Below are positions 26,441 to 35,500 of a stretch of DNA of 64,000 bases, in pieces. The stretch is from the NCBI RefSeq assembly GCF_018127965.1, contig NZ_CP072350.1, positions 558,001 to 622,000 of the forward strand, given 5' to 3'. The translations under genes and the position numbers were made by a program. Under the pieces are notes generated by a model. It made no database searches. It saw only the letters and a list, made by a program, of their open reading frames with translations, and was not told where the DNA came from. Every line of letters begins with the position of its first letter. Within the stretch, counting starts at the first letter, position 1. Origin of the DNA: Prevotella melaninogenica (lineage in GTDB: Bacteria > Bacteroidota > Bacteroidia > Bacteroidales > Bacteroidaceae).

Positions 26441-28001
26441 CTACTTCTTTTCCAAGAGTTTAAGAAGAATCTCTGTTTTCTGCTCCTCCGTCACGTTCTT
26501 GATGTCCTCCACTGTTACTTTTGGCTCCAAATCCAACAATTTGCTATTAAACTCGAACATTGTTTCCAACGGATATTGAGCAATGTATCTTTCTGTAATG
26601 GTCTTGTCTGTCGAATGTCCCATACTCTGTGAGATATACCTATCCTCTACTTGGGCATGGGTTAGATTTGTTCCGTAAGAATGCCTGCACCATGTTCCCG
26701 ATGGGCGAACCTTCCAATTTAATACATCCTGAGAGATTTTGATGACGCGGTCTTGCACATTTGAGTTCTCCTGAGAGATTCGCTTGCGCTTGATAGCCTT
26801 ATGCGTAGCACCCTGAAGAATGTCTGGGAATACGAAGCCATTTAGAACTGGTTCTGCGGTAATCTCATCAAGAATTTTCTGTAGTGGCTCTATGATGGGG
26901 ATTATTATTTCACTGTCCCCTTCTGTGCGATTTCTGGTCTTCCACCCGTTTGAACTTGAATGCTTTCCTGCCCGAGTCGAAATAGAATTGCGAATACTTA
27001 AGTTCGGCTGCATCGGCCATATTGAAACCGTTACACAGGTATTGGGCAAGGAACAATCCCAATGAATAATGGGCATTTTCAACATAACCTTTCTTCCATG
27101 TGTCAGGATATCGTTTATCTATAAACACCCGATACAGTTCTGTCATCTGCTGGACATTTAGGTAGTGGTTCTTCCTTGTGTCGCCGACAGGTATCGCTAC
27201 GAGCTTCTTTTTCTTGACATTAGAAAATGGATATTCTTGATTGGTAAGATAGCCCAACGATACGCATTCATTCCAGACGGCACGACAGTTTCGGAGATAA
27301 AGACCTCTTGTTGCCTCGTGTATTTGACCTATTAACTCACCATTCTCGTTCAGCACACCATTTTGCATTCCGTTACTCCAGTATTCAATATCTTCTTTTC
27401 CTACCTTAAAACCAGTAATCGGTCTGTCCCAGAGAATCTTTTGAAATGACTTCATGGCACACTCGTATGACTCAGCAGTGGTGTATTGCTCCCCATTGTT
27501 GTTGGTCCTAAAGAAATTAATCCTATCCTGCCATACGCTAAAGAAGGAAGCTTCCTTGGATGTGTCTACACCCGTTATGGCAGTCTTAATTCTATCGAGC
27601 GTCAGACTATTTCCCAGACGCTCAATAAGCTCTACTTGCCTCTCAAAGATGGCATCAAATTCCACCTTCTTGTCATAGAGTTCTGAACGAACCGCCTTGG
27701 CACTGAGCGTACATATCTTTGAAAAATCCTCTTTCGTAAACTCGCTAGCCACAAAGTTGTACCATGACTTTCTGTCTATGGTGTAGCGCATTGCGACAGG
27801 AAACGTGTTTCTGTCTTTCTTCGGATGACGCTTGTCAAGGATGAGCGCATAGGTGCAAATTCCGAATCTTGCGCTCTTGTAAGTTGTTTCTAATTTCTTT
27901 ACCATTTCTGCCAATAGTCTAGAGGTTTCAACTTCACATTTTTCTCTATTTTGGGAAAACAATGGGAAAACAAGTTCCCTCATTTTCTTCCAAAATCCCA
28001 T
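26441..28001 (-). pseudogene. Tyrosine recombinase (integrase), single frameshift
   Basis: Two overlapping frames (26910-28001 and 26441-27085) together make one phage-type integrase of about 520 residues. The first gives the N-terminal, SAM-like and early catalytic parts and runs to KAFKFKRV; the second resumes at WKTRNRTEGDSEIIIPI. Removing one G from the run CGGGTGG (26945-26947 on the plus strand) restores FKFKRWKTRNR, so a 1-bp insertion splits the gene. C-terminal catalytic motifs are RHSYGTNL and MGHSTDKTITERYI (His and Tyr). The first catalytic arginine position reads NGFNMADAAEL, with Asn, as I recall for a Bacteroidota integrase group. The frameshift may be real or a base-call error. 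Confidence 0.8.
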
Positions 28002-28154
28002 ATTTTCCGATGATTATCGGGAAAACAATGGGAAAACGGAGACGTTTTGATACGTGGTTTTACAGAGTATCATAAACTGACACAAAGATAGTAACTATTT
28101 GCTAATCAGCAATAAAGTATATATTAAAAAATTACAAAACATCATTCTGTCTTA

Positions 28155-28197
28155 CTCATAATCTGGAGGTCCCTGGTTCAAGCCCAGGCTGGTCCAC
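28155..28197 (+). pseudogene. tRNA(CAU) 3' remnant, attachment-site scar
   Basis: The sequence reads like a tRNA from the anticodon loop onward: CTCATAA loop (28156-28162), TCTGG stem half, AGGTC variable region, CCTGG-TTCAAGC-CCAGG T-arm, CTGGTCC acceptor half and discriminator A. The 5' half is absent, and the integrase gene lies upstream instead. This is the usual product of integration at the anticodon loop of a tRNA gene. It is not the same tRNA as the initiator at 59824. Confidence 0.85.
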
Positions 28198-28209
28198 AAA
28201 GGGGGATTA

Positions 28210-28243
28210 AAGAGTTGTAGAGGTTTCTGCAACTCTTTTTTTA
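28210..28243 (+). terminator. tRNA terminator left beyond the island
   Basis: AAGAGTTGTAG pairs with CTGCAACTCTT and is followed by seven T residues, 13 bp after the tRNA remnant. It presumably terminated the original tRNA gene. Confidence 0.75.
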
Positions 28244-28683
28244 TGTGGTCATTTTCGAAGGTGGGGGGTGGACGGTTGTCGCCTAAGTAAGGATGAAAGA
28301 TACGAGCGTTTTTGATGTTGTTTACTCCGTATGTTGGATGAATAGGCAAATTGTTATGCTGAATCGTTAACTGGATGGGCTTCATCGGGCGTTAAGTATA
28401 GGCTCGTCATGGGAAGGAGATGTGCAAAATCAAGATACTAATAACTGAAAAATATTCTTTTAAAAGGGGCGATTTTCTCTGATTTTATTTGTATTTTTGT
28501 CATGCTAATCGTACCGTTTCGGACGCTTTTATCCAATAATAAATAAGGTGACTTTTACGATGTAGCAAAGTGCTCATGATAGAACTCTGTGCTATTCACG
28601 TCTGTTGCAGCGCTACTGAGGCTCTGTAAAGCTGATTCATTCATGGCTTTATATGAGGAAAAATCAAATGAAAAAGAACAAGT
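28244..28683. other. Spacer upstream of rmuC
   Basis: No gene is visible. A -7-like box TATTTTTG occurs at 28492-28499 on the plus strand without a clear -33 partner and could serve rmuC with a long leader. The minus-strand frame over 28152-28385 is only the complement of the tRNA remnant and spacer. Confidence 0.45.
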
Positions 28684-30015
28684 ATGGCAATAATTTATCT
28701 ACTTCTCGGTATCATCATCGGTGCAAGCATCATGCTCCTCTGGATGAAGAACAGATCAACACAGGAACAGAAGAATGCTGGTGAGCAATTAGCTGTCCTC
28801 CGTAGTCAACTTGAAACAGAAAGAAAGAATGTTGACGAGCGTATTGCGGTGGTGAAAGAGAATGCTTTGCAGCAACTTGAGGCAGAGCGAAAGCATGGTG
28901 AACAGCTACGCAACGAACTCCAGAAGCAGGCTGAAGCGAAGAACCGACTCCTACAAGAGGAGGTGCGCAATATGGCTGCTCAGATGTTGGATGAGAGTCG
29001 GGAGAAGATGAATACGACGGATAAAGAACGTTTGGATGCTCTTCTCTCACCACTAAAAGAGCGTTTAGAGGCTTTTAATCAGACTGTTACAAACAATAGT
29101 AAGGAGAGTACTGCCAACAAAACAGAGATTAAAACGACCTTCGAGGAGGCGATGAAACGTCTTCATGCGGAGCAGGAACTAACCATCAAGGCGATGCGTG
29201 AGGATCAAGAACGGGCGGTAAAGGAACTGCGTGAACAGACGGAACGTATCGGTAATGATGCTGCTTCGCTTACACAAGCCCTTAAAGGCGACTCTAAGAT
29301 GCAGGGCGATTGGGGTGAGATGATTCTCGATAAGACGTTGGAAGACTGCGGTCTTATTCAGGGGCAACAGTATTTTCTGCAAGAGAACTACAAAGATAAG
29401 GACGGTAATAACTTACGACCAGATGCCGTGATAGTCTTCCCGAATGAAGAACGTGCCGTGATTGATGCTAAGGTTTCACTGACGGCTTATCAGGCAGCAA
29501 TCAGAGAAGAAGATACTACGGAGCGTGAACGCTATTTGAAGGAACATGTTTTCTCAATCAAGAAGCATGTCGACGAATTGTCGGCTAAGAATTACGAGAA
29601 ACTTGTACCGGGCTGTATTGGCTTTGTACTGATGTTCGTTCCTTACGAAAGTGGCTATTCTGCTGCCTTGAAGACCGATCCTTCTATCTTGCAATACGCT
29701 TATCGCAAGCATATTATTATTCTGAGTCCAAGCAATCTTCTCATGGCTTTGCAGCTGACACATACGATGTGGCAGAACTTCCGTATGACAAAGAATGTAG
29801 AGGAAATCCTCCACCAGTCGAACGAACTCTTCGATAAGTTCGTCACCTTTGCAGAGACTTTCGTAAAGTTAGGTGCCAACATCGACCGCCTACAGCAAGA
29901 TTTCAACAGGGCGAAGAGTCAGCTAAATGAGGGTAAGGGTAACATCGTCCGCCGCTTAGAAGGATTAAAAACATTAGGTATTAGTCCGAAGAAACAGATT
30001 CCAGAGAGCCTGTAA
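28684..30015 (+). CDS. rmuC: RmuC family DNA recombination protein
   Basis: A 443-residue RmuC homolog, linked in E. coli to limiting rearrangements at inverted repeats. It has an N-terminal membrane helix (about 3-22), a long coiled coil (about 25-190, rich in Glu/Lys/Gln) and the RmuC core with GDSKMQGDWGEMILDKTLED, RPDAVIVFPNEERAVIDAKVSL (nuclease-like fold), VLMFVPYESGYSAAL and SPSNLLMALQLTHTMW. Length and order are typical. It is monocistronic, with a terminator 43 bp downstream. It starts the chromosomal region right of the island. Confidence 0.94.
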   Translation: MAIIYLLLGIIIGASIMLLWMKNRSTQEQKNAGEQLAVLRSQLETERKNVDERIAVVKENALQQLEAERKHGEQLRNELQKQAEAKNRLLQEEVRNMAAQMLDESREKMNTTDKERLDALLSPLKERLEAFNQTVTNNSKESTANKTEIKTTFEEAMKRLHAEQELTIKAMREDQERAVKELREQTERIGNDAASLTQALKGDSKMQGDWGEMILDKTLEDCGLIQGQQYFLQENYKDKDGNNLRPDAVIVFPNEERAVIDAKVSLTAYQAAIREEDTTERERYLKEHVFSIKKHVDELSAKNYEKLVPGCIGFVLMFVPYESGYSAALKTDPSILQYAYRKHIIILSPSNLLMALQLTHTMWQNFRMTKNVEEILHQSNELFDKFVTFAETFVKLGANIDRLQQDFNRAKSQLNEGKGNIVRRLEGLKTLGISPKKQIPESL

Positions 30016-30057
30016 TAAGTGAGAATCGAGCTATAAATAGCTTCCTAAAATCATATA

Positions 30058-30100
30058 AACGTCCTCAACAATCTGCTTTCAGATTACTGAGGACGTTTTG
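30058..30100 (+). terminator. rmuC terminator
   Basis: AACGTCCTCA and TGAGGACGTTTT form a stem with an inner ATCTG/CAGAT pair, followed by T-rich sequence. Confidence 0.8.
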
Positions 30101-30144
30101 TCGTTTTTGAATTTCCTTTACATTGTTTCGTGCTTTTATACCGA

Positions 30145-30320
30145 AAAAAGCCTAAAGAATGGCGTTTTCGTCTACCTTTGTAACCCTTTTGCTATAAGGA
30201 AGTTATGAAATGGAGTTTCAAAAGGTGCTTAATATGACATCAAAAGGGCGTTAGTAAGGGTCTTAAAGGGCACCTTTTGCAAGCCAAAAGGGCGTCTTTA
30301 CGAACCTAAAAGAGCATGTG
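30145..30320 (+). repeat. Intergenic repeat family R1, copy D
   Basis: Contains GTAACCCTTTTGCTATAAGG, AAAAGGTGCTTAATATGAC, AAAAGGGCGTTAGTAAGGG, AAAGGGCACCTTTTGCAAGC and CAAAAGGGCG at the usual spacing. Confidence 0.8.
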
Positions 30321-30414
30321 TTGATTCTTAAGTACTGAATTTTTTATTACAAAATAGATGGTTGTTTGGTTCTTCCGAGATATGGAATGATAAACTAAAA
30401 GTCTATATAATAGG

Positions 30415-30647
30415 CACACGGAGTCACGGAGGGGACGGAGCTAAACGCAATGTTACGGAGGTGCCAGCGGCACAAAGAGCGACGGAGGTGTAGCGTACAG
30501 ATTCTTGATAACTTTTGGGATAAATGCTTTGGTCATAAAGTTACTAAAAAAGTGTGCAAACAAGCTCCTTAGCTCCATGCACCGATGGTGCCTCTGTGGT
30601 TTCTATCGCTTTTTAATAATCCTCCGTCCTCTCCTTTTCTCCGTGTG
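30415..30647. repeat. MITE-like element R2, copy 2 (233 bp)
   Basis: CACACGGAGTCACGGAGGGG at the left end and CTCCTTTTCTCCGTGTG at the right end are terminal inverted repeats. The interior shares AACTTTTGGGATAAA.GCTTT with the copy at 10376-10610. Confidence 0.65.
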
Positions 30648-30712
30648 ATATTTCGTTAGAAACCTAACCTTAAGTGTCAAACCTTATCACTCCAAAATCC
30701 TGAAAGCCTATA

Positions 30713-30890
30713 AATAAACCTTAGCATAAGTATAGGTTATGAGAAATAATGATTCATGATACAAAAGCGTAGAAAGTCAGAGGTTATTAAATTTGTTTTA
30801 TAGAAAAGGTCCAATTTTGTAAACCAAACTTTATAAGAATGTATGATTCTTATTAAATGTGATTTATAAGAGTATTAACAAAGTTGTTGT
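30713..30890 (+). repeat. Relic of an AAA_14 gene 5' region
   Basis: Inverted copy of 24965-25141, covering the promoter zone and about ten codons equivalent to the AAA_14 start (GAGTATTAACAAAGTTGTTG against GGGTATTAGTAAAGATGTCA). The start codon is lost and homology then ends. Nothing between 30890 and 31059 is recognisable as coding on the plus strand. Confidence 0.6.
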
Positions 30891-31059
30891 CTCTTACAAA
30901 TTTTATCAATAATTCCTGATAAAGTCTGCTTTGTTTAATACTTTCTTTATATCTTTGTAGGGTAGAAAATCGTTCACATAAAAGGAGGTGGCACGGTGTT
31001 GTGCGAGTGAAGATAATCACTTGATCATAAGCGTGTTTAGCAAAATGAATTAGATAGTA

Positions 31060-31545
31060 ATGCTTCGTTATATCAATACAGATATTGTCTTTCAGGAGTT
31101 TCCCGATGAGGTGACGCTTGCCATTAATATTTCGGGATGTCCGTGTCGTTGTCCGGGCTGCCATAGTCAGTTCTTGTGGGCAAATAGGGGAGATGAATTG
31201 ACGGCTGAAGCACTGTCTGCACTGATTCATGGTGCAAAAGATACCATTACCTGTGTGGGTTTTATGGGGGGCGATGGTGACCCAGCGGCAGTCGACCTGC
31301 TTGCGAAATATGTCCAAGAACGTCACCACGGTTTGAAGGTTGGTTGGTACACTGGGCGCACGGCAATCTCTCCGCTTATCGATCAACAGCATTTCGACTA
31401 TATCAAAGTGGGACCCTACCTCCGCCATCTTGGTGGACTCGATTCCCCACGCACCAATCAACGAATGTACCGCCGCTGCACAGATGGAAGCTTTGAGGAT
31501 ATCACTTCCCGCTTTTGGAAACATCAGATAGAGAGTAGCTTATAA
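31060..31545 (+). CDS. nrdG: Anaerobic ribonucleotide reductase activating protein
   Basis: A 161-residue radical-SAM activase that generates the glycyl radical in class III ribonucleotide reductase NrdD. The iron-sulfur motif is C27-P-C-R-C31-PG-C34 (CxxxCxxC with an extra cysteine between), followed by WANRGDEL, VGFMGGDGD (SAM contact), KVGWYTGR and FDYIKVGPYLRHLGGLDSP. Length is normal. The nrdD gene usually found just upstream is absent: the preceding kilobase is repeats and a gene relic. Either nrdD is elsewhere or the pair was separated. Confidence 0.9.
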   Translation: MLRYINTDIVFQEFPDEVTLAINISGCPCRCPGCHSQFLWANRGDELTAEALSALIHGAKDTITCVGFMGGDGDPAAVDLLAKYVQERHHGLKVGWYTGRTAISPLIDQQHFDYIKVGPYLRHLGGLDSPRTNQRMYRRCTDGSFEDITSRFWKHQIESSL

Positions 31546-31563
31546 GAAAAAAGTCTGTTCCGC

Positions 31564-31594
31564 TTGACATTCTGCTTTAGAATCATTATCTTTG
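31564..31594 (+). promoter_or_regulatory. Promoter of YiiX-like gene
   Basis: TTG (31564-31566), 20 nt, then TATCTTTG (31587-31594): a full match to the Bacteroidota consensus, 79 bp before the start codon. Confidence 0.75.
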
Positions 31595-31673
31595 CAATCG
31601 CTTTACGGCTACTCCTAAAGAAAGGAAAATGTATTCTTAGAGTCCTTGTAAGTCAAAGAATAACAGGATAATA

Positions 31674-32219
31674 ATGAAAAAGTTTAAGACAATAATCATG
31701 TTACTTTTGGTTGCTATTGCATTATATGCGCAGCGAACTCCAAGAGTGACGAATGATTTTAAGGAAGGAGACTTAATCTTTCAAGTATCGCAAAGTCGTC
31801 AGTCGCCTTTTATTCAATTAGCAACTAATTCTCCGTGGTCACATTGTGGTGTGATTGTAGAAAAGAAAGGAAAACTCTATGTGCTTGAAGCCTCTAATGT
31901 TGTCAAGCTCACTCCACTAAATGCATGGATTGATAGGGGTAAGATGGGAAGGTATAAGAGAAGACGAGTACTGAACAAACCTGTCAAAATTAAGTACGCT
32001 AAATACCTTGGTAAGCGTTATGATTTAGCCTTTAAGTTTAATAATGATAAGTACTATTGTTCAGAACTTATATACGACATCTATAAGGATCAGTTTGGTA
32101 TTCAACTCGCTACGCCCAAGCCTATCAAGTCTTATCATATCTTCGGACTTGGAAAACTAATGAAAAGACGTGGTATGGACCCAAATCAGAAAGTCGTTGC
32201 CCCTTGTGACTTGTTATAG
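31674..32219 (+). CDS. YiiX-like papain-fold amidase/peptidase
   Basis: A 181-residue secreted protein with signal peptide MKKFKTIIMLLLVAIALYAQ. The permuted NlpC/P60-type (YiiX/YebB) fold is indicated by EGDLIFQ (31-37), SPWSHCGVIVE (His57) and YYCSELIYDIY (Cys129), the order His then Cys being the permuted one. Such enzymes act on amide or lipid-linked substrates at the envelope; the actual substrate is unknown. It is monocistronic, has its own promoter, and is followed by low-complexity sequence. Confidence 0.8.
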   Translation: MKKFKTIIMLLLVAIALYAQRTPRVTNDFKEGDLIFQVSQSRQSPFIQLATNSPWSHCGVIVEKKGKLYVLEASNVVKLTPLNAWIDRGKMGRYKRRRVLNKPVKIKYAKYLGKRYDLAFKFNNDKYYCSELIYDIYKDQFGIQLATPKPIKSYHIFGLGKLMKRRGMDPNQKVVAPCDLL

Positions 32220-32399
32220 ATTTAGCGGTATAACGGAAACCGAGTTCTCATGTTGTCTCGTACTCTCCACAAGCAACCTGTCCACTCGTCCCCTTGTTAC
32301 TCTGTCTTTCTTTACTATTAACTTGTTCACTCGTCCACCTGTTCACTTGTCCACTCGCCCCCAAGAGTGTATTATTTACGTAATATCCTCTCTTTCTCA
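32220..32399. repeat. Pyrimidine-rich short repeats upstream of beta-galactosidase
   Basis: Variants of CTTGTCCACTCGTCC and CTTGTTCACTCGTCC recur between about 32270 and 32362. No gene is visible here. Confidence 0.5.
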
Positions 32400-32429
32400 T
32401 TGCTTATTTGTTTTTTTTTATTAACTTTG
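32400..32429 (+). promoter_or_regulatory. Promoter of beta-galactosidase gene
   Basis: TTG (32400-32402), 19 nt, TAACTTTG (32422-32429). The leader to the start codon is about 110 nt. Confidence 0.75.
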
Positions 32430-32547
32430 CCTACATTGATAAAAGGAGTGAGGTCTGCAAGCTGAGTAACAACCTCATAGCGTCTTTGGAGAAACCTTGA
32501 AAAAGGCAGTCAGAGACAGATAAGACAGAATATAACACCTAACTATT

Positions 32548-35500
32548 ATGCATAAACAATTTTTAATCGGTTTATTATTATCGTCATTAACAGCTGCGCC
32601 TATACAGGCTGATGACTATCCTGCTGGAGGCTATCTCTTCGGTCAGGCAACAGCACCAACTGGTAATGAATGGCAGTCACCTGGTGCACTGGGTTATAAC
32701 AAGCTGCCAGCTCGTGCGCTATTCTCTTCTTTCTCATCGGTTGATGAGGCAAGAAAAGTATTGCCAGAGTTTGCTAAGGATTACCTTTCTCTTAACGGAG
32801 AATGGAGTTTCCACTTCTCAAAGAACCCCGATGAACGTCCAAAAGACTTCTTCACAAAGGGTTATGATGACAGCAAGTGGGACCGTCTGCAGGTGCCAGT
32901 AAGCTGGAATATGGCAGGTATTCAGAAGGATGGAACACTGAAGTATGGTGTGCCTATCTATGTGAATCAGTGGGTTATTTTCAAATATAACATCGAACCA
33001 GGCGACTGGAAGAAGGGTGTTATGCGTGAACCGCCAAAGAACTATACCACTTACGAATATCGTAATGAGGTAGGTTCGTTCAGAAGAAGCTTTGATATCC
33101 CAACTACTTGGGACGGCAAGGAAGTCTACCTCAACTTTGATGGTGTAGACTCATTCTTCTATTTGTGGATCAACGGTCGTTATGTAGGCTTCTCAAAGAA
33201 CTCACGCAATACGGCACAATTCGATATTACCCCTTATATCACTAAGGGAAAGAATGAGGTGGCAGTAGAGGTTTATCGTTCGTCTGACGGTAGTTTCCTT
33301 GAGGCACAGGATATGTTCCGCTTGCCAGGTATCTTCCGTAATGTCAGCGTAACAGCTACTCCGAAGGTACATATTGCTGATGTGAAGGCTATCCCTTCCT
33401 ATACAGACGGCAAGGGTACTATAAACCTTAACACAACACTGCAGAACCTCACAGCAAAGAATGCAAAGGATCTCTACCTTCGTTGGAGCATTTATAAAAA
33501 CAGACTCTTTGCTGACGACAACGAGTTAGTGGCAACCTTCGAGGATGCGAAGGCAAAGACCGTTTGTAACAGTAAGGGACAGGCTGACATTCGACAGACA
33601 CTCACTGTAAACAATGCGGCAGCATGGACAGCAGAAGCGCCTAACGTCTATGTTCTTGTTGGTGAGTTGATGCAGGGAAAGAAGGTAGTTGAAACGATAA
33701 GTTTTCAAACAGGTTTCCGTACTGTTGAGATTAAGGATACACCTGCAAGTCAGGATGAGTTCGGTTTGGCTGGAAGATATTATTATATCAATGGTAAGCC
33801 AGTGAAACTCAAGGGTGTGAATCGCCACGATACCAACCCATTGACAGGTAAGGTTATCTCTCGTGAGCAGATGGAACATGAGATTATGCTGATGAAGCGT
33901 GCGAATATCAACCACATACGTACCTCTCATTATCCTAACGATCCTTACTTCTATTATCTCTGCAATAAGTATGGTATCTACTTAGAGAGCGAGGCAAACA
34001 TTGAGAGTCATGAGTACTTCTATGGCAAGGCATCGCTTTCACACGTGCCAGAGTTCCAAGCAGCACACGTTGATCGTGTAATGGCAATGACTCGTCAGCT
34101 TGTTAACCAGCCTTCAATCGTTATCTGGAGTTTGGGTAATGAGGCAGGACCGGGTCATAACTTCGTTGTAGCCTACGACTCTTTGAAGGCTTATGATGCT
34201 TCAAGACCAGTACAGTATGAGCGCAACAACGACATTGTGGACATGGGTTCTAACCAGTATCCAAGTATTGCTTGGACCCGTGATGCGGTGAAGGGTAAGA
34301 TGGGTATCAAGTATCCTTTCCATATCTCAGAGTATGCCCATTCGATGGGTAACGCTGTAGGTAACCTCGTTGACTATTGGGAGGCAATGGAGTCAACGAA
34401 CTTCTTTATGGGTGGTGCTATCTGGGACTGGATTGACCAGAGTATGTACAACTACACAAAGGACGGCAAGCGTTACCTTGCTTACGGTGGTGACTTCGGT
34501 GATACGCCTAACGATGGACAGTTCGTTATGAACGGTGTTATCTTCGGTGATGAGACACCAAAACCACAGTATTATGAGGTGAAGAAGGTGTATCAGCATA
34601 TTGGAACAAGCTGGAAGGATGCTAAGACAGCTACTTTGGACGTGTTCAATAAGAACTACTACTCTGATGACCTCAGTGGTTATGCAATGTCTTATAGCCT
34701 GACCGCTGATGGTGTAACCGTTAAGAAGGGCGACCTTGAACTTGGTAGTGTGCCAGCAAGAAGCCATAAGAGCATTACAATTGCTGGACTCAACGAGGGG
34801 CTTGACCCAAACAAGGAGTACCTCCTCCACGTGACCTATCGTCTCAAGCATGATATGCCATGGGCAAAGGCGGGTTATGTTCAGGCTGAAGAGCAGTTGC
34901 CTGTACAGGTAGCAGCGGCTCGTCCAGCTATCGCTGCAGCAGGTAAGGTGAATATGTCAGCCGTAAAGGACAATAAGATTGTCTTCTCTGGCAAGACCTT
35001 TACAACGACATTCGACCTCGCAAAGGGTACGATTTATAATCTTCAGTACGATGGTAAGACTATCATTGCAGACGGTTGTGGACCAGAGTTGAACGCTTTC
35101 CGTGCATGGGTTAACAATGACAACTGGGCTTACGAAGCATGGTATGCAAATGGATTGAACAACCTGCAGCACAAGTGTACTAACTATACAACCCACGCAA
35201 ATGCTGATGGTTCTGTTTCTGTTGTGTTCAATGTAGAGTCACAGGCACCATATGGTTATCGCCTTGAGGGTGGTAATGCCAACTGGAAGAAGCTCATCGA
35301 ATACAAGGAAAAGCCATTCGGTAAGGATGATTTCCGCTTCAATACACAGGTGGTTTACACCATCTTCCCTGACGGTAGCATTGAGAGCGAGAGCGCAATA
35401 ACAAGTAACAAGCCTAATCTGACACTCGCTAAGTTAGGTTATACCGTGCGTGTTCCAAAGGCACTCAGTCTGTTGAATTACTATGGTCGTGGTACTGTTG

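Larger units (their letters stand above)
15926..28197. mobile_element. Integrated genomic island, about 12.3 kb
   Basis: The right end is defined by a tyrosine recombinase gene next to a 3' tRNA remnant, the usual scar of integration into a tRNA gene. The left end is not an att site but the IS1634-type element, and the intact tRNA expected there is absent from the window. The cargo is the five-gene SIR2/nuclease cluster, an AAA_14 ATPase and an island gene present once complete and once as a fragment. All cargo is on the minus strand. The cargo looks more AT-rich than the core genes, except for the AAA_14 gene. Confidence 0.7.

Noticed and set aside
28152..28385. 77-codon minus-strand frame
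   Set aside because: Its C-terminal end (GLNQGPPDYE) is the antisense of the tRNA remnant; a common artefact.
30853..31524. 223-codon minus-strand frame
   Set aside because: Most of it is antisense to nrdG. The C-terminal part over 30853-31040 reads like ordinary protein (TLQRYKESIKQSRLYQELL), but there is no start or partner to support a gene.
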